The position numbers and the translations under genes are program-made. A DNA stretch of 46,976 nucleotides from Pullilachnospira_A gallistercoris (GTDB lineage: Bacteria; Bacillota; Clostridia; Lachnospirales; Lachnospiraceae), in contig DVHM01000101.1 of assembly GCA_018712125.1 (NCBI GenBank), forward strand, positions 1 to 46,976, written 5' to 3'. The notes under the pieces are model-generated. The model searched no databases. It was given only the letters and a program-made list of their open reading frames with translations, and had not been told where the DNA came from. Shown here piece by piece: positions 24,139-32,722 of this stretch. The stretch's first letter is position 1, and every line of letters begins with the position of its first letter.

Positions 24139-25338
24139 ATGGTTGACGCAAATACCATGGAGAAAGAAACAGTCAGGCTGTACGACAAACAGCCCTATGA
24201 GACGGAGTTTGAGACGAAGGTGGTCTCCTGCGAGGAGGCGGCGCGGGATGGGAAAAGGGTTTATCAGACAGTGCTTGCCGAGACGCTCTTTTTCCCGGAG
24301 GAGGGCGGCCAGAGCCCGGATCAGGGAACCATTGACGGCATCCCGGTGCTGGATGTGCAGATAGCAAGGGGAATCATAACCCACACGCTGGAGGCCCCTC
24401 TGGATCCGGGGAGCGTTGTAAAAGGGTGTGTGGACTGGAGACATCGTTTCTTTAATATGCAGCAGCACACCGGCGAGCACATTTTTTCCGGTATTGTCCA
24501 CAGGAGATTTGGCCTGGACAATGTGGGATTTCATCTCAGCGATTCGGTGGTAACCATGGATTACAATGGGATGTTGTCGGAGGAACAGCTGTCGGAGGTG
24601 GAGTGGGAGACCAATCGGGCCATCGCGGAAAATCTGCCGGTACGGGTCTTTTTCCCGGATAAGGAGGAAGAGAAGCGTCTGGATTACCGCAGCAAGAAGG
24701 AGGTGGAGGGGGCTCTGCGCCTGGTGGAGATCCCCGGTTATGATCTGTGCGCCTGCTGCGCGCCCCATGTGAAACGCACCGGCGAGATCGGGATGCTCAA
24801 AGTCATGCAGTTTCAGCACTACAAAGGCGGCGTCCGGGTTTCTATCCTCTGCGGTTTTCGGGCCCTTGCGGCTTTCCGGGAGAAGGCGGCGGTGGTTTCT
24901 GATCTGATGCATCTTCTATCCGCGGGGCAGGATATGCTTTCGGACAGCGTAAGGCGTCTGTTGCAGGAGCGGGAGGAGCTGAAAAACAAGCTGGCGGAGG
25001 AGCGCTGGAAGACGCTGGAGGCGCATCTGGAGCAGCTGGCAGCGGAAACTGGCAGCGGAAAGCCCCGTCTTCTCTTTGAGGGGGAATTGGACGAGATTCT
25101 GATGCGCCGGGCGGTCAATCAGATGACAGATCAGGGACCGGGAATCTGCGGGGTCTTTGGCGCCGGAAAAGACGGCGGTTTCCGTTTCGTGCTGGGCAGT
25201 GCCGATGAGGACTGCCGTGCCGTCGCCGCTCTGCTGAGGGAGAAACTCGGTGCCAAGGGCGGCGGCAGCCAGCGCATGATCCAGGGCAATCTTCAGGCGT
25301 CGGAGGCAAAGATCCGGGAGGTATTGTCAGAATACTGA
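24139..25338 (+). CDS. Alanyl-tRNA editing protein (AlaX type with DHHA1 domain)
   Basis: A 399-residue protein related to the editing half of alanyl-tRNA synthetase. The zinc/editing site motifs are HTGEH (His110, His114) and Cys206-x3-His210 within CACCAPH. The C-terminal part, including PGICGVFGAGKDGGFRFVLG and a Gly-rich GAKGGGSQRMIQG, is a DHHA1-type RNA-binding domain. A coiled-coil linker lies at about 270-310. It hydrolyses Ser-tRNA(Ala) or Gly-tRNA(Ala) formed by error. The synthetase aminoacylation core is missing, so it acts in trans. The start is uncertain: GGGAGG is 11 bases before ATG 24139, and ATG 24160 is an alternative. Its 3' end overlaps the convergent AraC gene by 46 bases. 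Confidence 0.9.
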   Translation: MVDANTMEKETVRLYDKQPYETEFETKVVSCEEAARDGKRVYQTVLAETLFFPEEGGQSPDQGTIDGIPVLDVQIARGIITHTLEAPLDPGSVVKGCVDWRHRFFNMQQHTGEHIFSGIVHRRFGLDNVGFHLSDSVVTMDYNGMLSEEQLSEVEWETNRAIAENLPVRVFFPDKEEEKRLDYRSKKEVEGALRLVEIPGYDLCACCAPHVKRTGEIGMLKVMQFQHYKGGVRVSILCGFRALAAFREKAAVVSDLMHLLSAGQDMLSDSVRRLLQEREELKNKLAEERWKTLEAHLEQLAAETGSGKPRLLFEGELDEILMRRAVNQMTDQGPGICGVFGAGKDGGFRFVLGSADEDCRAVAALLREKLGAKGGGSQRMIQGNLQASEAKIREVLSEY

Positions 25339-26411
25339 GGCGCCGTTGTCTGAGAGCTTTTGGAAGTCTCTCCGGCGTCCAGAATTTTGGAGCACATGGA
25401 GCGGTATGCCTGTGGTGTCACATGAAAAAATTTACGGAATTGCCGATAGAACTGGGAGGGGTTGGAAAACCCTACCGCAGTGGCAATTTCTTCTATTGTG
25501 TCGTCAGTCTGCAGCAGCAGGCTGGCGGCTTTTTTCATATAGGTATAAGTGCAGTAGGCGGACAGAGTCATGCCCATGTGCTGGCGGAATACCCGGTTCA
25601 GGTAGTCGCTGCTGTAATGCATGGCGGCGGAGATTTCCTCCCGGCTTACCCGCCCCGGAGCGGACTCGATGTAGAGGCGAACCTGATCTACGAGACTTTC
25701 GTTTTTCAGAGTGACGCACTGGTATCTGAACAGATTGGGGTCTGCCAGTGTGTTTAGCAGGCGGCAGAAGAGCCCGCAGATAATCAGCCAGCTGCCTGGT
25801 TCCTGCTGTAACAGTTCCGCCCGCATAAAATGGAGGAGGGAATGGATTTTGTCAACGCCCCGGGCATTGGCATTCCGAAATTCGGCAAAACGGTTGGAGG
25901 ATCCGGGAGCATTCTCGCTGTTTTTGAAAAAGTGCAGAAGACATTTGCTGTCTGAGAGATCGTAGGCAGTGCTGCCGTTGGGCCAGTTGTCCAGGAAGGC
26001 TTTGGTAATGCAGCAGTATATGATGGAAGTATTCTGCTGCTGTACTTCCGCGTGGTGGATGTTTCGGTCGAAGAGGCAGGTATCCCCCTCCTGATAGGTA
26101 TAGATGGTATCTTCGATCTGTATTTTCAGGGTTCCACTCAGAATAAACATCAGCTCAAAATAGTCGTGATTGTGCAGGATCGGAGACTGGAGTGTGTCAT
26201 ATTCCGATTTGGGAATGGACAGATGGATATGGTGCCTGCTGTCACACAATTCTACAGTCAGCCCGCTGCCTGTGCTTTCAAAATGGGACAGAGACAGAGG
26301 GCTGCGGATCTGCCGGATGGAGGAGTTGTTCATGCTCATAAAGATATTGCCGAGTTCCGCAACGCTCAATCCCTCCCGAAAAAGTTCTTCCACATCCTGT
26401 GTAATATTCAT
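25293..26411 (-). CDS. AraC-family regulator, probable controller of the adjacent sugar operon
   Basis: A 372-residue regulator. The cupin-like N-terminal sensor shows HNHDYFELMFILSGTLKIQI and EGDTCLFDRNIHHAE. The C-terminal AraC HTH pair includes SREEISAAMHYSSDYLNRVF and AVGFSNPSQFYRQFRKFF with VTPQAYR. A 32-residue polar tail follows the HTH domain. It has a good ribosome binding site (AAAGGAGGAAGCAT). It is transcribed away from the MFS-led operon starting at 26818, which is the classic arrangement for a local sugar-responsive activator. The inducer is unknown. The 3' end overlaps the upstream convergent gene. Confidence 0.9.
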   Translation of the reverse strand: MNITQDVEELFREGLSVAELGNIFMSMNNSSIRQIRSPLSLSHFESTGSGLTVELCDSRHHIHLSIPKSEYDTLQSPILHNHDYFELMFILSGTLKIQIEDTIYTYQEGDTCLFDRNIHHAEVQQQNTSIIYCCITKAFLDNWPNGSTAYDLSDSKCLLHFFKNSENAPGSSNRFAEFRNANARGVDKIHSLLHFMRAELLQQEPGSWLIICGLFCRLLNTLADPNLFRYQCVTLKNESLVDQVRLYIESAPGRVSREEISAAMHYSSDYLNRVFRQHMGMTLSAYCTYTYMKKAASLLLQTDDTIEEIATAVGFSNPSQFYRQFRKFFHVTPQAYRSMCSKILDAGETSKSSQTTAPQYSDNTSRIFASDA

Positions 26412-26473
26412 ATGCTTCCTCCTTTCAGGTCTGAAAATGCGATAAAAGAAAAAGATGCCGTCGCTATCTGTGA

Positions 26474-26502
26474 TTGTGAAAAAAGACGAAACCTTTTATA
26501 CT
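26474..26502 (+). promoter_or_regulatory. Predicted promoter of the sugar operon
   Basis: TTGTGA at 26474-26479, a 17-base spacer and TATACT at 26497-26502. The -10 matches five of six consensus bases and the -35 four of six, typical for activator-dependent promoters. Transcription would begin near 26509. Confidence 0.5.
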
Positions 26503-26562
26503 GATGCTATCCAAAAGGGGTAATATAAAACAGAAGATAAGTAAAATATAGCAATTTTTATA

Positions 26563-26657
26563 GGAAAATTCAATAAAAAAGAAGAAAAAATAAGGAGCGC
26601 TGCAAAATTGCAGGGGTTGGTAAATTTTGGCAAAAATGTCGGAAAATTCAAGAAAAA
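26563..26657. repeat. Two 17-bp direct repeats in the operon leader
   Basis: GGAAAATTCAATAAAAA at 26563-26579 and GGAAAATTCAAGAAAAA at 26641-26657 match at 16 of 17 positions and start 78 bp apart. They lie downstream of the predicted start site. They could be regulator sites or RNA elements, or chance similarity in A-rich DNA. Confidence 0.45.
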
Positions 26658-26817
26658 GGAAAAGATAAATTCGGCGCTGACAAGAAGGGCCCGCTGCTGC
26701 AGAGGCGGATCCCGCCATGAGAGAAAGGGGGGAATGGAAGCAGAAAGGATCAGAAAAAAAGAAAAGAAAACGGGGTTTGAGGAAAAAATATGCAAAGGAA
26801 GAGAAAGGAGAAGGCAT

Positions 26818-28209
26818 ATGAGTCAAACGACAAGCGCGAAACATGAAAAACATCAGAGAGAACTGAGTAAATGGAAACAGGTGGCGGCGAAGCCCACGAC
26901 GGCGGCCTATATAGTTATTCTGGTCATCCTTGTGGCGCTGGTGTACATTGTGGACGAGCTGACCAGTAATATTACTTCCACCGTGCAGTCCTCGGTGGTC
27001 AACGAATTCTTTGTCAGCAACGGTGTGGATTTCAACACGGGACTTTCCAATTTGTCCCTGATGATGATGCCGGCTTATGTATTTTATTTTATCCTGCCAT
27101 TTTACAAATCTCTGGCGGATAAGCTGGGGAGAAAACCGTTCCTGGTCATCAACACTTTTGGGATGGCCTTTGCCATGTTCGTGATCTGGATATCCCCCAA
27201 TGTCTATGTGTACATTCTGGGTTGCCTGATTATCCGGTTTTTCATTCCCAACGATATGCAGGTTATGTACATTATGGAAGCGGTGCCGGAGAAACACCGG
27301 GCGAAGCTGTGTTCCATCACAAAGGCCTGTGGTTATGTGGGCGTTGCCAGCATTCCGCTGCTGCGTCAGGTCATGATGCAAAACGATCCCACCCGGTGGC
27401 ATGAAATCTTTGTGGTTCCCGTTATCATGGGCGTGGTGGTCAGCATCCTGTGTATTATCTTTGTAAAAGAGACGCCGGTATTCCTGAATCAGAGAATTTC
27501 CTATCTGGAGAATGAGTTGGCGAAGGAGGATCAGCCTGTGGAGGCGAAGAAGGTGGAACAGCAGAATAAGACAGGTGTGTTCCAGGCCATCCGTTTTATC
27601 GTTACCCATAAACAACTGCGTTATATTGCGATCTGCGCTTTTATCTTTGCCTGTGCCACAGCGGTAACCGGATACTATGAATCTATTATGACCACCGGCG
27701 GAATGGCGACGGCGGACGTGACGAAAGCTCTGTTTATCTTCCCGCTGATGAACGCGCTCTTTACCATGTTGGGCGGTTTCCTGACAGACAGAGTCGGAAG
27801 AAAGAAATCTCTGGCGACGTTGAGTCTGATCAGCATGGCGATGCTGGCTCTGTTTATTCTGTCTGCGGATATGCAGATGAATCCCTACCTTGTGGGCGGT
27901 TTCTATGGCGTTTTCGTTGGATGCTTCTGGAGTGTCAGCGACCTGCTGTTTCTGATGTTCCCGGGCGAGTCCACGCCGACCAAGATGCGCGCGTCTGTGC
28001 TGGGAACATTGTCCCTGGTACTTTTCGCAGGAGGTATTGTATCCACGCTTCTGGTATCCGTGGCGATGCGTTTTGTATCCTCCATCGGTATGCTGTGCAT
28101 GGTTATCTGTATCCCCTTCATGCTGATCAGTCTGCTGTTGGTTATGTTTAAGGTTCACGAGACCAAGGGCGTCAACATGGACACCGTTACCGGCGAAGAG
28201 TGGGAATAG
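26818..28209 (+). CDS. MFS transporter, probable glycoside/sugar importer
   Basis: A 463-residue membrane protein with about twelve helices. The MFS signature loops between helices 2 and 3 (SLADKLGRKPFL) and between helices 8 and 9 (LTDRVGRKKSLA) are both present. The N-terminal tail of 30 residues is charged and cytoplasmic. GAAAGGAGAAGGCAT places the start at 26818. As the first gene of an operon encoding cytoplasmic glycosidases and sugar enzymes, it probably imports the intact glycoside by H+ or Na+ symport. The substrate cannot be read from sequence. Confidence 0.88.
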   Translation: MSQTTSAKHEKHQRELSKWKQVAAKPTTAAYIVILVILVALVYIVDELTSNITSTVQSSVVNEFFVSNGVDFNTGLSNLSLMMMPAYVFYFILPFYKSLADKLGRKPFLVINTFGMAFAMFVIWISPNVYVYILGCLIIRFFIPNDMQVMYIMEAVPEKHRAKLCSITKACGYVGVASIPLLRQVMMQNDPTRWHEIFVVPVIMGVVVSILCIIFVKETPVFLNQRISYLENELAKEDQPVEAKKVEQQNKTGVFQAIRFIVTHKQLRYIAICAFIFACATAVTGYYESIMTTGGMATADVTKALFIFPLMNALFTMLGGFLTDRVGRKKSLATLSLISMAMLALFILSADMQMNPYLVGGFYGVFVGCFWSVSDLLFLMFPGESTPTKMRASVLGTLSLVLFAGGIVSTLLVSVAMRFVSSIGMLCMVICIPFMLISLLLVMFKVHETKGVNMDTVTGEEWE

Positions 28210-28263
28210 ACAGAGATTACCTGTGACTGTGGAAAATGTGACCACAGAAAAGGAGGATGGACA

Positions 28264-30294
28264 ATGGATGCAAAGACGGGCATGAAAGAACTGCTGGCGG
28301 CGCTCTACAAAGCACCGCCGGCGACAGCCGCCGAGGTTGAGACCGGGCGGGCGAAGATCCGGGTGTTGGACAACGGCCTGACCGCCTATGTCTGTGGCGG
28401 AGAGGAAATCTGCAAATTTTATTCTGAGGCGCAGGCGTTGGACGGACGGCGGATCAGCACACGGGAGGCGCGGCTTCTGTCCTGGGAAGAACTCTCTGTG
28501 GAGGAGGAGAAAAAAACGCGGAGAGGTCTTGCGGTAATCTGGCAGCAGGCCGGTTTGACGCTGCGGCAGGAGATTCTTCTGTGGGAGGAGGGCGAGCTGG
28601 AAGTGCGTCTCGCGCTCCACGATGAGGGGAAGGAGACAGCCACCAGATATATGGTGCCTTTTGCCACGCCCTATCCGGACGGGGAGGGGAAAACTCTTTT
28701 CCTGTCACTGGATCAGAAGATGCTGCTGGTTCCATACGACAACGACATGTGGCTTCGATATGAATCATCCGTACCGGCCTGCGGGCGGAAGAGCTATGAC
28801 GTCACGGCGGTTTATGATGAGCAGACCCTGGAGGGGCTGGTGGTTGGCGCTTTGGATTTTTCGGTTTGGAAAAACGCGATCCGCTGGGCCGCCCACGATG
28901 CGAGAAGCTTTCTGGCATATTGCGGAGCTGCGGACGAGGGAACCCACGACATCTGCCCCCATGAGCCGGTGCGGGGAAACTGGGTGGAGGCGTCTCCTTT
29001 TGTGGTTTTCTGGACAGAGGATATCCGCAAAGGTATGGAACATTACGGGGATATCTGTGCCGAGAGAGTTCCGCCGAGACCATGGAAAAGCGGGCGCGTG
29101 CCTTTCGGCTGGAACAGTTACTCCGCGCTGGCGCTGAGTCTGCGGCTGAGCCACTGGGAGGAAGCCGGAGATTTCATGAGGGAGGAACTCCCCAATTACT
29201 GTGACGAGGACGGCGTGACCTATGTGAATCTGGACGGGGCTTTCGGACTGGACGAGAAAAGGATCGCGGAGGTTATCGAGAGGCTTCATGCCAGAGGGCA
29301 GAAGGCCGGATGGTACGCGAATCCCTGCAACTGGTTTCCGGCAGGCGGGAAAATGCCGGCGGAGGGGACGGACGTTACCATGGGGGAGCTGTTTCTCAGG
29401 GATCATCAGGGCAACCTCATGCCGGCGGCCGACGGGACAGTGCCGATGGATGTGACTCATCCGGGCTGGGAGCAGATGACCCGGGCGAAGCTGAGAAGGC
29501 TGTTTGCCCTTGGTATCGACTATCTGAAAATCGATTTTCTCTCCCACGGGTCTGTGGAGGGGGATCACTACCGCAAAGGCTATACCGGACGCATGGCGCT
29601 GAATCTGGCCTATCGGATTATGGCGGAGGAGATTGACGCGGCGGGCAGAGAGATTTTCGTCAGCCTTTCCATCGCGCCGCTGTTTCCTTATTTTCTCGGG
29701 AATGCGCGCCGTTGCTGCTGCGATACCTTCGGGCATCACGAGGATGTGCGCTACGTGCTCAACGCCTTGAATTTTGCCTGGTGGACCAACGGGCGTCTCT
29801 ATCGCTTCAACGACCCGGATCATGTTCCTCTCTATCTGTCGGTGGTGGACGGACGTTCTGCGACCACGGAGGAGGAGGCCCGATCCAGGTACTATGCCAG
29901 CGTAATATCGGGGACAGTTATGATGCTTTCGGACAATTACGGTCCTGAGGGGGATCCGGAGGTCATCCGCATGTCCCGGGAGCGGACCAGAATGTTTGCC
30001 AACAATCCGAAGATAAACGCTCTGGCAAGGCTGGGAAAGGCTTTTGTGCCGGTGGAACTTTCCGACGGGACGACACCTTTTTACACTCTCTGTCATGAGG
30101 GGAAATACTACGCGGCGATTTTCAATTTCGCGGACAGCGAGCAGACCCTCGCCTTTACGGCGGCGCGTGGAGGACTTCCCCGGAAGGGCGTTTTCCGGGA
30201 TCTGCGAGGTGGCGATGACAGAGATTATCAGGGTAAGATTTCCGTGACGCTGAAGGGCTGGGACGCGGTAATTGTAGAAGTGGAAGAACGCTGA
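28264..30294 (+). CDS. Clan GH-D glycosidase (GH36/GH27-like, alpha-galactosidase related)
   Basis: A 676-residue enzyme without a signal peptide. An N-terminal beta-sandwich of about 270 residues precedes a TIM barrel starting VPFGWNSYSALALSLRLSHW. The nucleophile is predicted to be Asp424 in DYLKIDFLSHG, matching the KxD motif of melibiases. The acid/base candidate is Asp487 in CCCDTFGHHEDV. The motif YVNLDGAFG replaces the usual NLDDGW of GH27, and the active-site surroundings differ from textbook alpha-galactosidases, so the sugar released may not be galactose. A C-terminal antiparallel beta domain follows. AAAAGGAGGATGGACA precedes the ATG. It is second in the operon. Confidence 0.82.
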   Translation: MDAKTGMKELLAALYKAPPATAAEVETGRAKIRVLDNGLTAYVCGGEEICKFYSEAQALDGRRISTREARLLSWEELSVEEEKKTRRGLAVIWQQAGLTLRQEILLWEEGELEVRLALHDEGKETATRYMVPFATPYPDGEGKTLFLSLDQKMLLVPYDNDMWLRYESSVPACGRKSYDVTAVYDEQTLEGLVVGALDFSVWKNAIRWAAHDARSFLAYCGAADEGTHDICPHEPVRGNWVEASPFVVFWTEDIRKGMEHYGDICAERVPPRPWKSGRVPFGWNSYSALALSLRLSHWEEAGDFMREELPNYCDEDGVTYVNLDGAFGLDEKRIAEVIERLHARGQKAGWYANPCNWFPAGGKMPAEGTDVTMGELFLRDHQGNLMPAADGTVPMDVTHPGWEQMTRAKLRRLFALGIDYLKIDFLSHGSVEGDHYRKGYTGRMALNLAYRIMAEEIDAAGREIFVSLSIAPLFPYFLGNARRCCCDTFGHHEDVRYVLNALNFAWWTNGRLYRFNDPDHVPLYLSVVDGRSATTEEEARSRYYASVISGTVMMLSDNYGPEGDPEVIRMSRERTRMFANNPKINALARLGKAFVPVELSDGTTPFYTLCHEGKYYAAIFNFADSEQTLAFTAARGGLPRKGVFRDLRGGDDRDYQGKISVTLKGWDAVIVEVEER

Positions 30295-30309
30295 GAGGAG
30301 GCGTGAACA

Positions 30310-30810
30310 ATGAGAGAGATAAAGGTAAGTGAGCTGACATTGGAGGAATTCAAACCATTTGGTTCCTTCGCGAGGATGATCAATCCCACGGCCCGGGGAA
30401 ACGGCGTCGGGGGCATGGCGTTTTACGCGGATCTGGAGATTCTGGAACTGGGGGACACCCATGCGGCGGCTTTTTCCACAACGCGGGTAACCAACCAGAT
30501 GAAACCGGTTATTGTGGCTCTGGAGCGCCATTCCCACTGTGGCGAGGGCATTCTCTCCCTGGACGGGGATATGCTGGTGTATTTCGCACCGGCGGGGGCG
30601 GAGTATCCGAAGGCGTTGGAGGAACTGAAGGCTTTCCGGGTGCCGGCGGGCGTCATGCTGACAATCCGGCCCGGAGTATGGCACTGTATGCCGTTTACGG
30701 TGGATACAGAGGTCATCAATGTGTTGAATGTGCTGCCGGAGCGCACCTACGCTAACGATTGCGAGATGCATCTTCTGGAGGAGAAGGACCGGACGGCGAT
30801 CGTCTGCTGA
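30310..30810 (+). CDS. Ureidoglycolate lyase (AllA)-like cupin protein
   Basis: A 166-residue cupin-fold protein. LTLEEFKPFGSFARMI, the central VIVALERHSHCGEGILSLDG, and GVMLTIRPGVWHCMPF match the AllA family, including a histidine pair near the active site (RHSHC) and WH. AllA cleaves ureidoglycolate in purine degradation, but no other allantoin gene is present, and the neighbours are all sugar enzymes. A different role, for example a sugar or sugar-acid isomerase or lyase, is therefore more likely. It starts 15 bp after the glycosidase stop with GAGAGGAGGCGTGAACA upstream. Confidence 0.8.
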   Translation: MREIKVSELTLEEFKPFGSFARMINPTARGNGVGGMAFYADLEILELGDTHAAAFSTTRVTNQMKPVIVALERHSHCGEGILSLDGDMLVYFAPAGAEYPKALEELKAFRVPAGVMLTIRPGVWHCMPFTVDTEVINVLNVLPERTYANDCEMHLLEEKDRTAIVC

Positions 30811-30837
30811 TTTTCGGGGAGTGGAAAGGAGAAGGTT

Positions 30838-31683
30838 ATGGCACTGGAAAAAGTGAGAGATCTGCTGGTGGAGGCCCAGAGGGTAAATACCTCTATCATC
30901 GCCTTTGACGCCTGCGACTACAATACGATTTACGCCTGTATCAAGGGGGCGGAGGCCGCGAGAAGGCCGGTCATCGTGATGCTCTATCCCACCATGAGCA
31001 GTCTGTGCTCCTTCGGATCTTTTGCCGCCACGGTAAAGGATCTGGCAAAGACCGCGTCGGTACCTGTGGGACTGCACCTGGATCACTGCAGCGAGCTTCC
31101 GGTCATCCTATCCGCCATACGGGACGGCTTTACTTCCGTCATGGCGGACGGCTCCGCGCTTCCGCTGGAGGAAAATATTGCCTTTACCAAATCCGTGGTG
31201 GACATCGCGAAGGTGTTTGACGTGGATGTGGAGGGAGAGATCGGCCATGTGGGCCAGGTGGCGGGAGGCTTTGACTATCAGAATGAGGACACCTTTACCC
31301 GACCGGTGGAGGCGGCCCGGTTTGTGGAGCGCACCGGTGTGACCTCCGTTGCGGTGGCTTTCGGAAGCTGTCACGGCCTGTACAAGGCGAAACCCAACCT
31401 GGATCTGGAGCGGCTGCGGGAGATCGATCGGACGGTGGATATTCCCCTGGTGCTCCACGGCGGTTCGGGGATTCCGGAGGATCAGCTGGAACAGGCTTTT
31501 GTGATGGGCATCAACAAGTTTAATGTGGGAACGGAGTTTTTCCTTCTCGACACAAAACTGTCAAAGGAGGCCTACTCGTCGGATGAGCTGGAAAAGAATC
31601 CCTTCGGCGCGGTTACTTCCATCAGGAAGGGTCTGACGGACTATATCGCGCAGAAACTGCAGCTCTGCAGGATGACTGTCTGA
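30838..31683 (+). CDS. Class II ketose-bisphosphate aldolase family protein
   Basis: A 281-residue TIM-barrel aldolase. The zinc and catalytic motif HLDHC has Asp82 and His83; further zinc ligands are His in GSCHGLYK and in LVLHGGSGIP, and the phosphate-binding NKFNVGTEF is present. The usual glycine or alanine after the HLDH motif is Cys84. Family members cleave fructose 1,6-bisphosphate, tagatose 1,6-bisphosphate or related ketose phosphates to dihydroxyacetone phosphate and an aldehyde. Next to a PfkB kinase and an isomerase it would perform the cleavage step. GTGGAAAGGAGAAGGTT lies directly upstream. Confidence 0.92.
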   Translation: MALEKVRDLLVEAQRVNTSIIAFDACDYNTIYACIKGAEAARRPVIVMLYPTMSSLCSFGSFAATVKDLAKTASVPVGLHLDHCSELPVILSAIRDGFTSVMADGSALPLEENIAFTKSVVDIAKVFDVDVEGEIGHVGQVAGGFDYQNEDTFTRPVEAARFVERTGVTSVAVAFGSCHGLYKAKPNLDLERLREIDRTVDIPLVLHGGSGIPEDQLEQAFVMGINKFNVGTEFFLLDTKLSKEAYSSDELEKNPFGAVTSIRKGLTDYIAQKLQLCRMTV

Positions 31684-31696
31684 GGGAGGTGGGCCT

Positions 31697-32689
31697 ATGG
31701 AAAAGACATTTGACGTGATCGGTGTGGAGGATCTGATCATGGATTTTGCCCTCCAGATCGCGCGGATCCCCAAGACCGACGGCATGGCCCTCATCGAGGA
31801 CAGCTGCTGGGCGGGGGGAGGAAACGCCTCCTCGGCGATTGTGGCGCTCGCCCGGCTGGGCGCGAGATGCGCCATGGTGGGGACGACGGGAAATGACGCC
31901 TACGGCGCTTTCTGCCGGGCGGATATGGAAAAAAACGGCGTGGATGTCTCGCACGTCAAACAGGTGGAGGGGGAGACGACCCTCTGTGTCTGTCTGGCGG
32001 AGCGGGAAACCCAGGGGAGAAGTTTTCTGGGAAGGGCCGGTGTAGCCGGGGAGATGACCGCCGAAGATGTGGACGAACAGCTGATCGCGAACGCGAGGGT
32101 CGTTCATCTGAGCTGCTCCAGGTGTACCGGGCAGGAGGCGGCGGTAAAATTCGCGAAAAAGCATGGCGTGGAGGTGTCTCTGGATGCAGCGCTGCTGACG
32201 CCTGCGACAAAGGAACTGGCGGATCAGTCAGACATTCTGATCATGTCGGAACAGTTCTATGAGGGGCTTTTTGGCAACGATGAGAATTATCAGGAGAATT
32301 GCAGAAAACTGGTGGGGCAGGGAACGAAGATCGCTGTCGTCACTCTTGGAAAAAAGGGCTGTGCCGGGGCGGACGGGACAAAGACATTTCGCATGGAGGC
32401 TTTCTCGGAGGGATACCCCATCGTGGATACAACCGGAGCGGGGGATGTCTATCACGGCGGCTTCCTGTATGCATATCTGTACCGCTACCGGAGAGAACCG
32501 TGGAATTACGATGTGGAGGACTGCGCCCGTTTTGCCAGCGCGGTATCTTACATCAACTGCACGACACTGGGGGGCAGGCCGGGCATTCCGAATCTTTCCA
32601 TGGTGGATACTTTCCTGAAAGAGGGCGTCATCCCGGAAGGGGATCTTCCCCGGCGGAAGGCGATGTACAGAAACGGGGTTTTTCAGTAA
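31697..32689 (+). CDS. PfkB-family sugar kinase
   Basis: A 330-residue ribokinase-fold kinase. The N-terminal GGGNASSAIVALARLGA and the C-terminal DTTGAGDVYHGGF (with Asp250 the predicted catalytic base) are both conserved. Residues GRAGVAGEMT and LSCSRCTGQE lie at the lid. It phosphorylates a sugar with ATP; the gene order suggests the substrate is the ketose made by the isomerase encoded next. It starts 13 bp after the aldolase stop with GGGAGGTGGGCCT upstream. Confidence 0.92.
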   Translation: MEKTFDVIGVEDLIMDFALQIARIPKTDGMALIEDSCWAGGGNASSAIVALARLGARCAMVGTTGNDAYGAFCRADMEKNGVDVSHVKQVEGETTLCVCLAERETQGRSFLGRAGVAGEMTAEDVDEQLIANARVVHLSCSRCTGQEAAVKFAKKHGVEVSLDAALLTPATKELADQSDILIMSEQFYEGLFGNDENYQENCRKLVGQGTKIAVVTLGKKGCAGADGTKTFRMEAFSEGYPIVDTTGAGDVYHGGFLYAYLYRYRREPWNYDVEDCARFASAVSYINCTTLGGRPGIPNLSMVDTFLKEGVIPEGDLPRRKAMYRNGVFQ

Positions 32690-32722
32690 TACAACCAAGA
32701 GGAGAAGGAGCGTGAGCAAAGT

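Larger units (their letters stand above)
26412..26817. other. Divergent regulatory region between araC-type gene and sugar operon
   Basis: This 406-bp AT- and purine-rich spacer holds the predicted operon promoter (26474-26502), two 17-bp direct repeats and an unusually long leader of about 310 nt. The leader stays open in the frame of the MFS gene, but the encoded residues are Lys/Arg-rich and lack protein-like character, so it is probably untranslated. Confidence 0.6.

Noticed and set aside
26425..26450. A catabolite repression (cre) site near the sugar operon
   Set aside because: TGAAAATGCGATAAAAG resembles the consensus only with wrong internal spacing.
26464..28620. A 718-residue open frame on the minus strand
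   Set aside because: It would cover the operon promoter region and run antisense to the MFS gene; composition is His/Arg/Gln-rich and repetitive.
28765..31086. A 773-residue open frame on the minus strand
   Set aside because: Antisense to three genes of the sugar operon with intact motifs; no domain seen.
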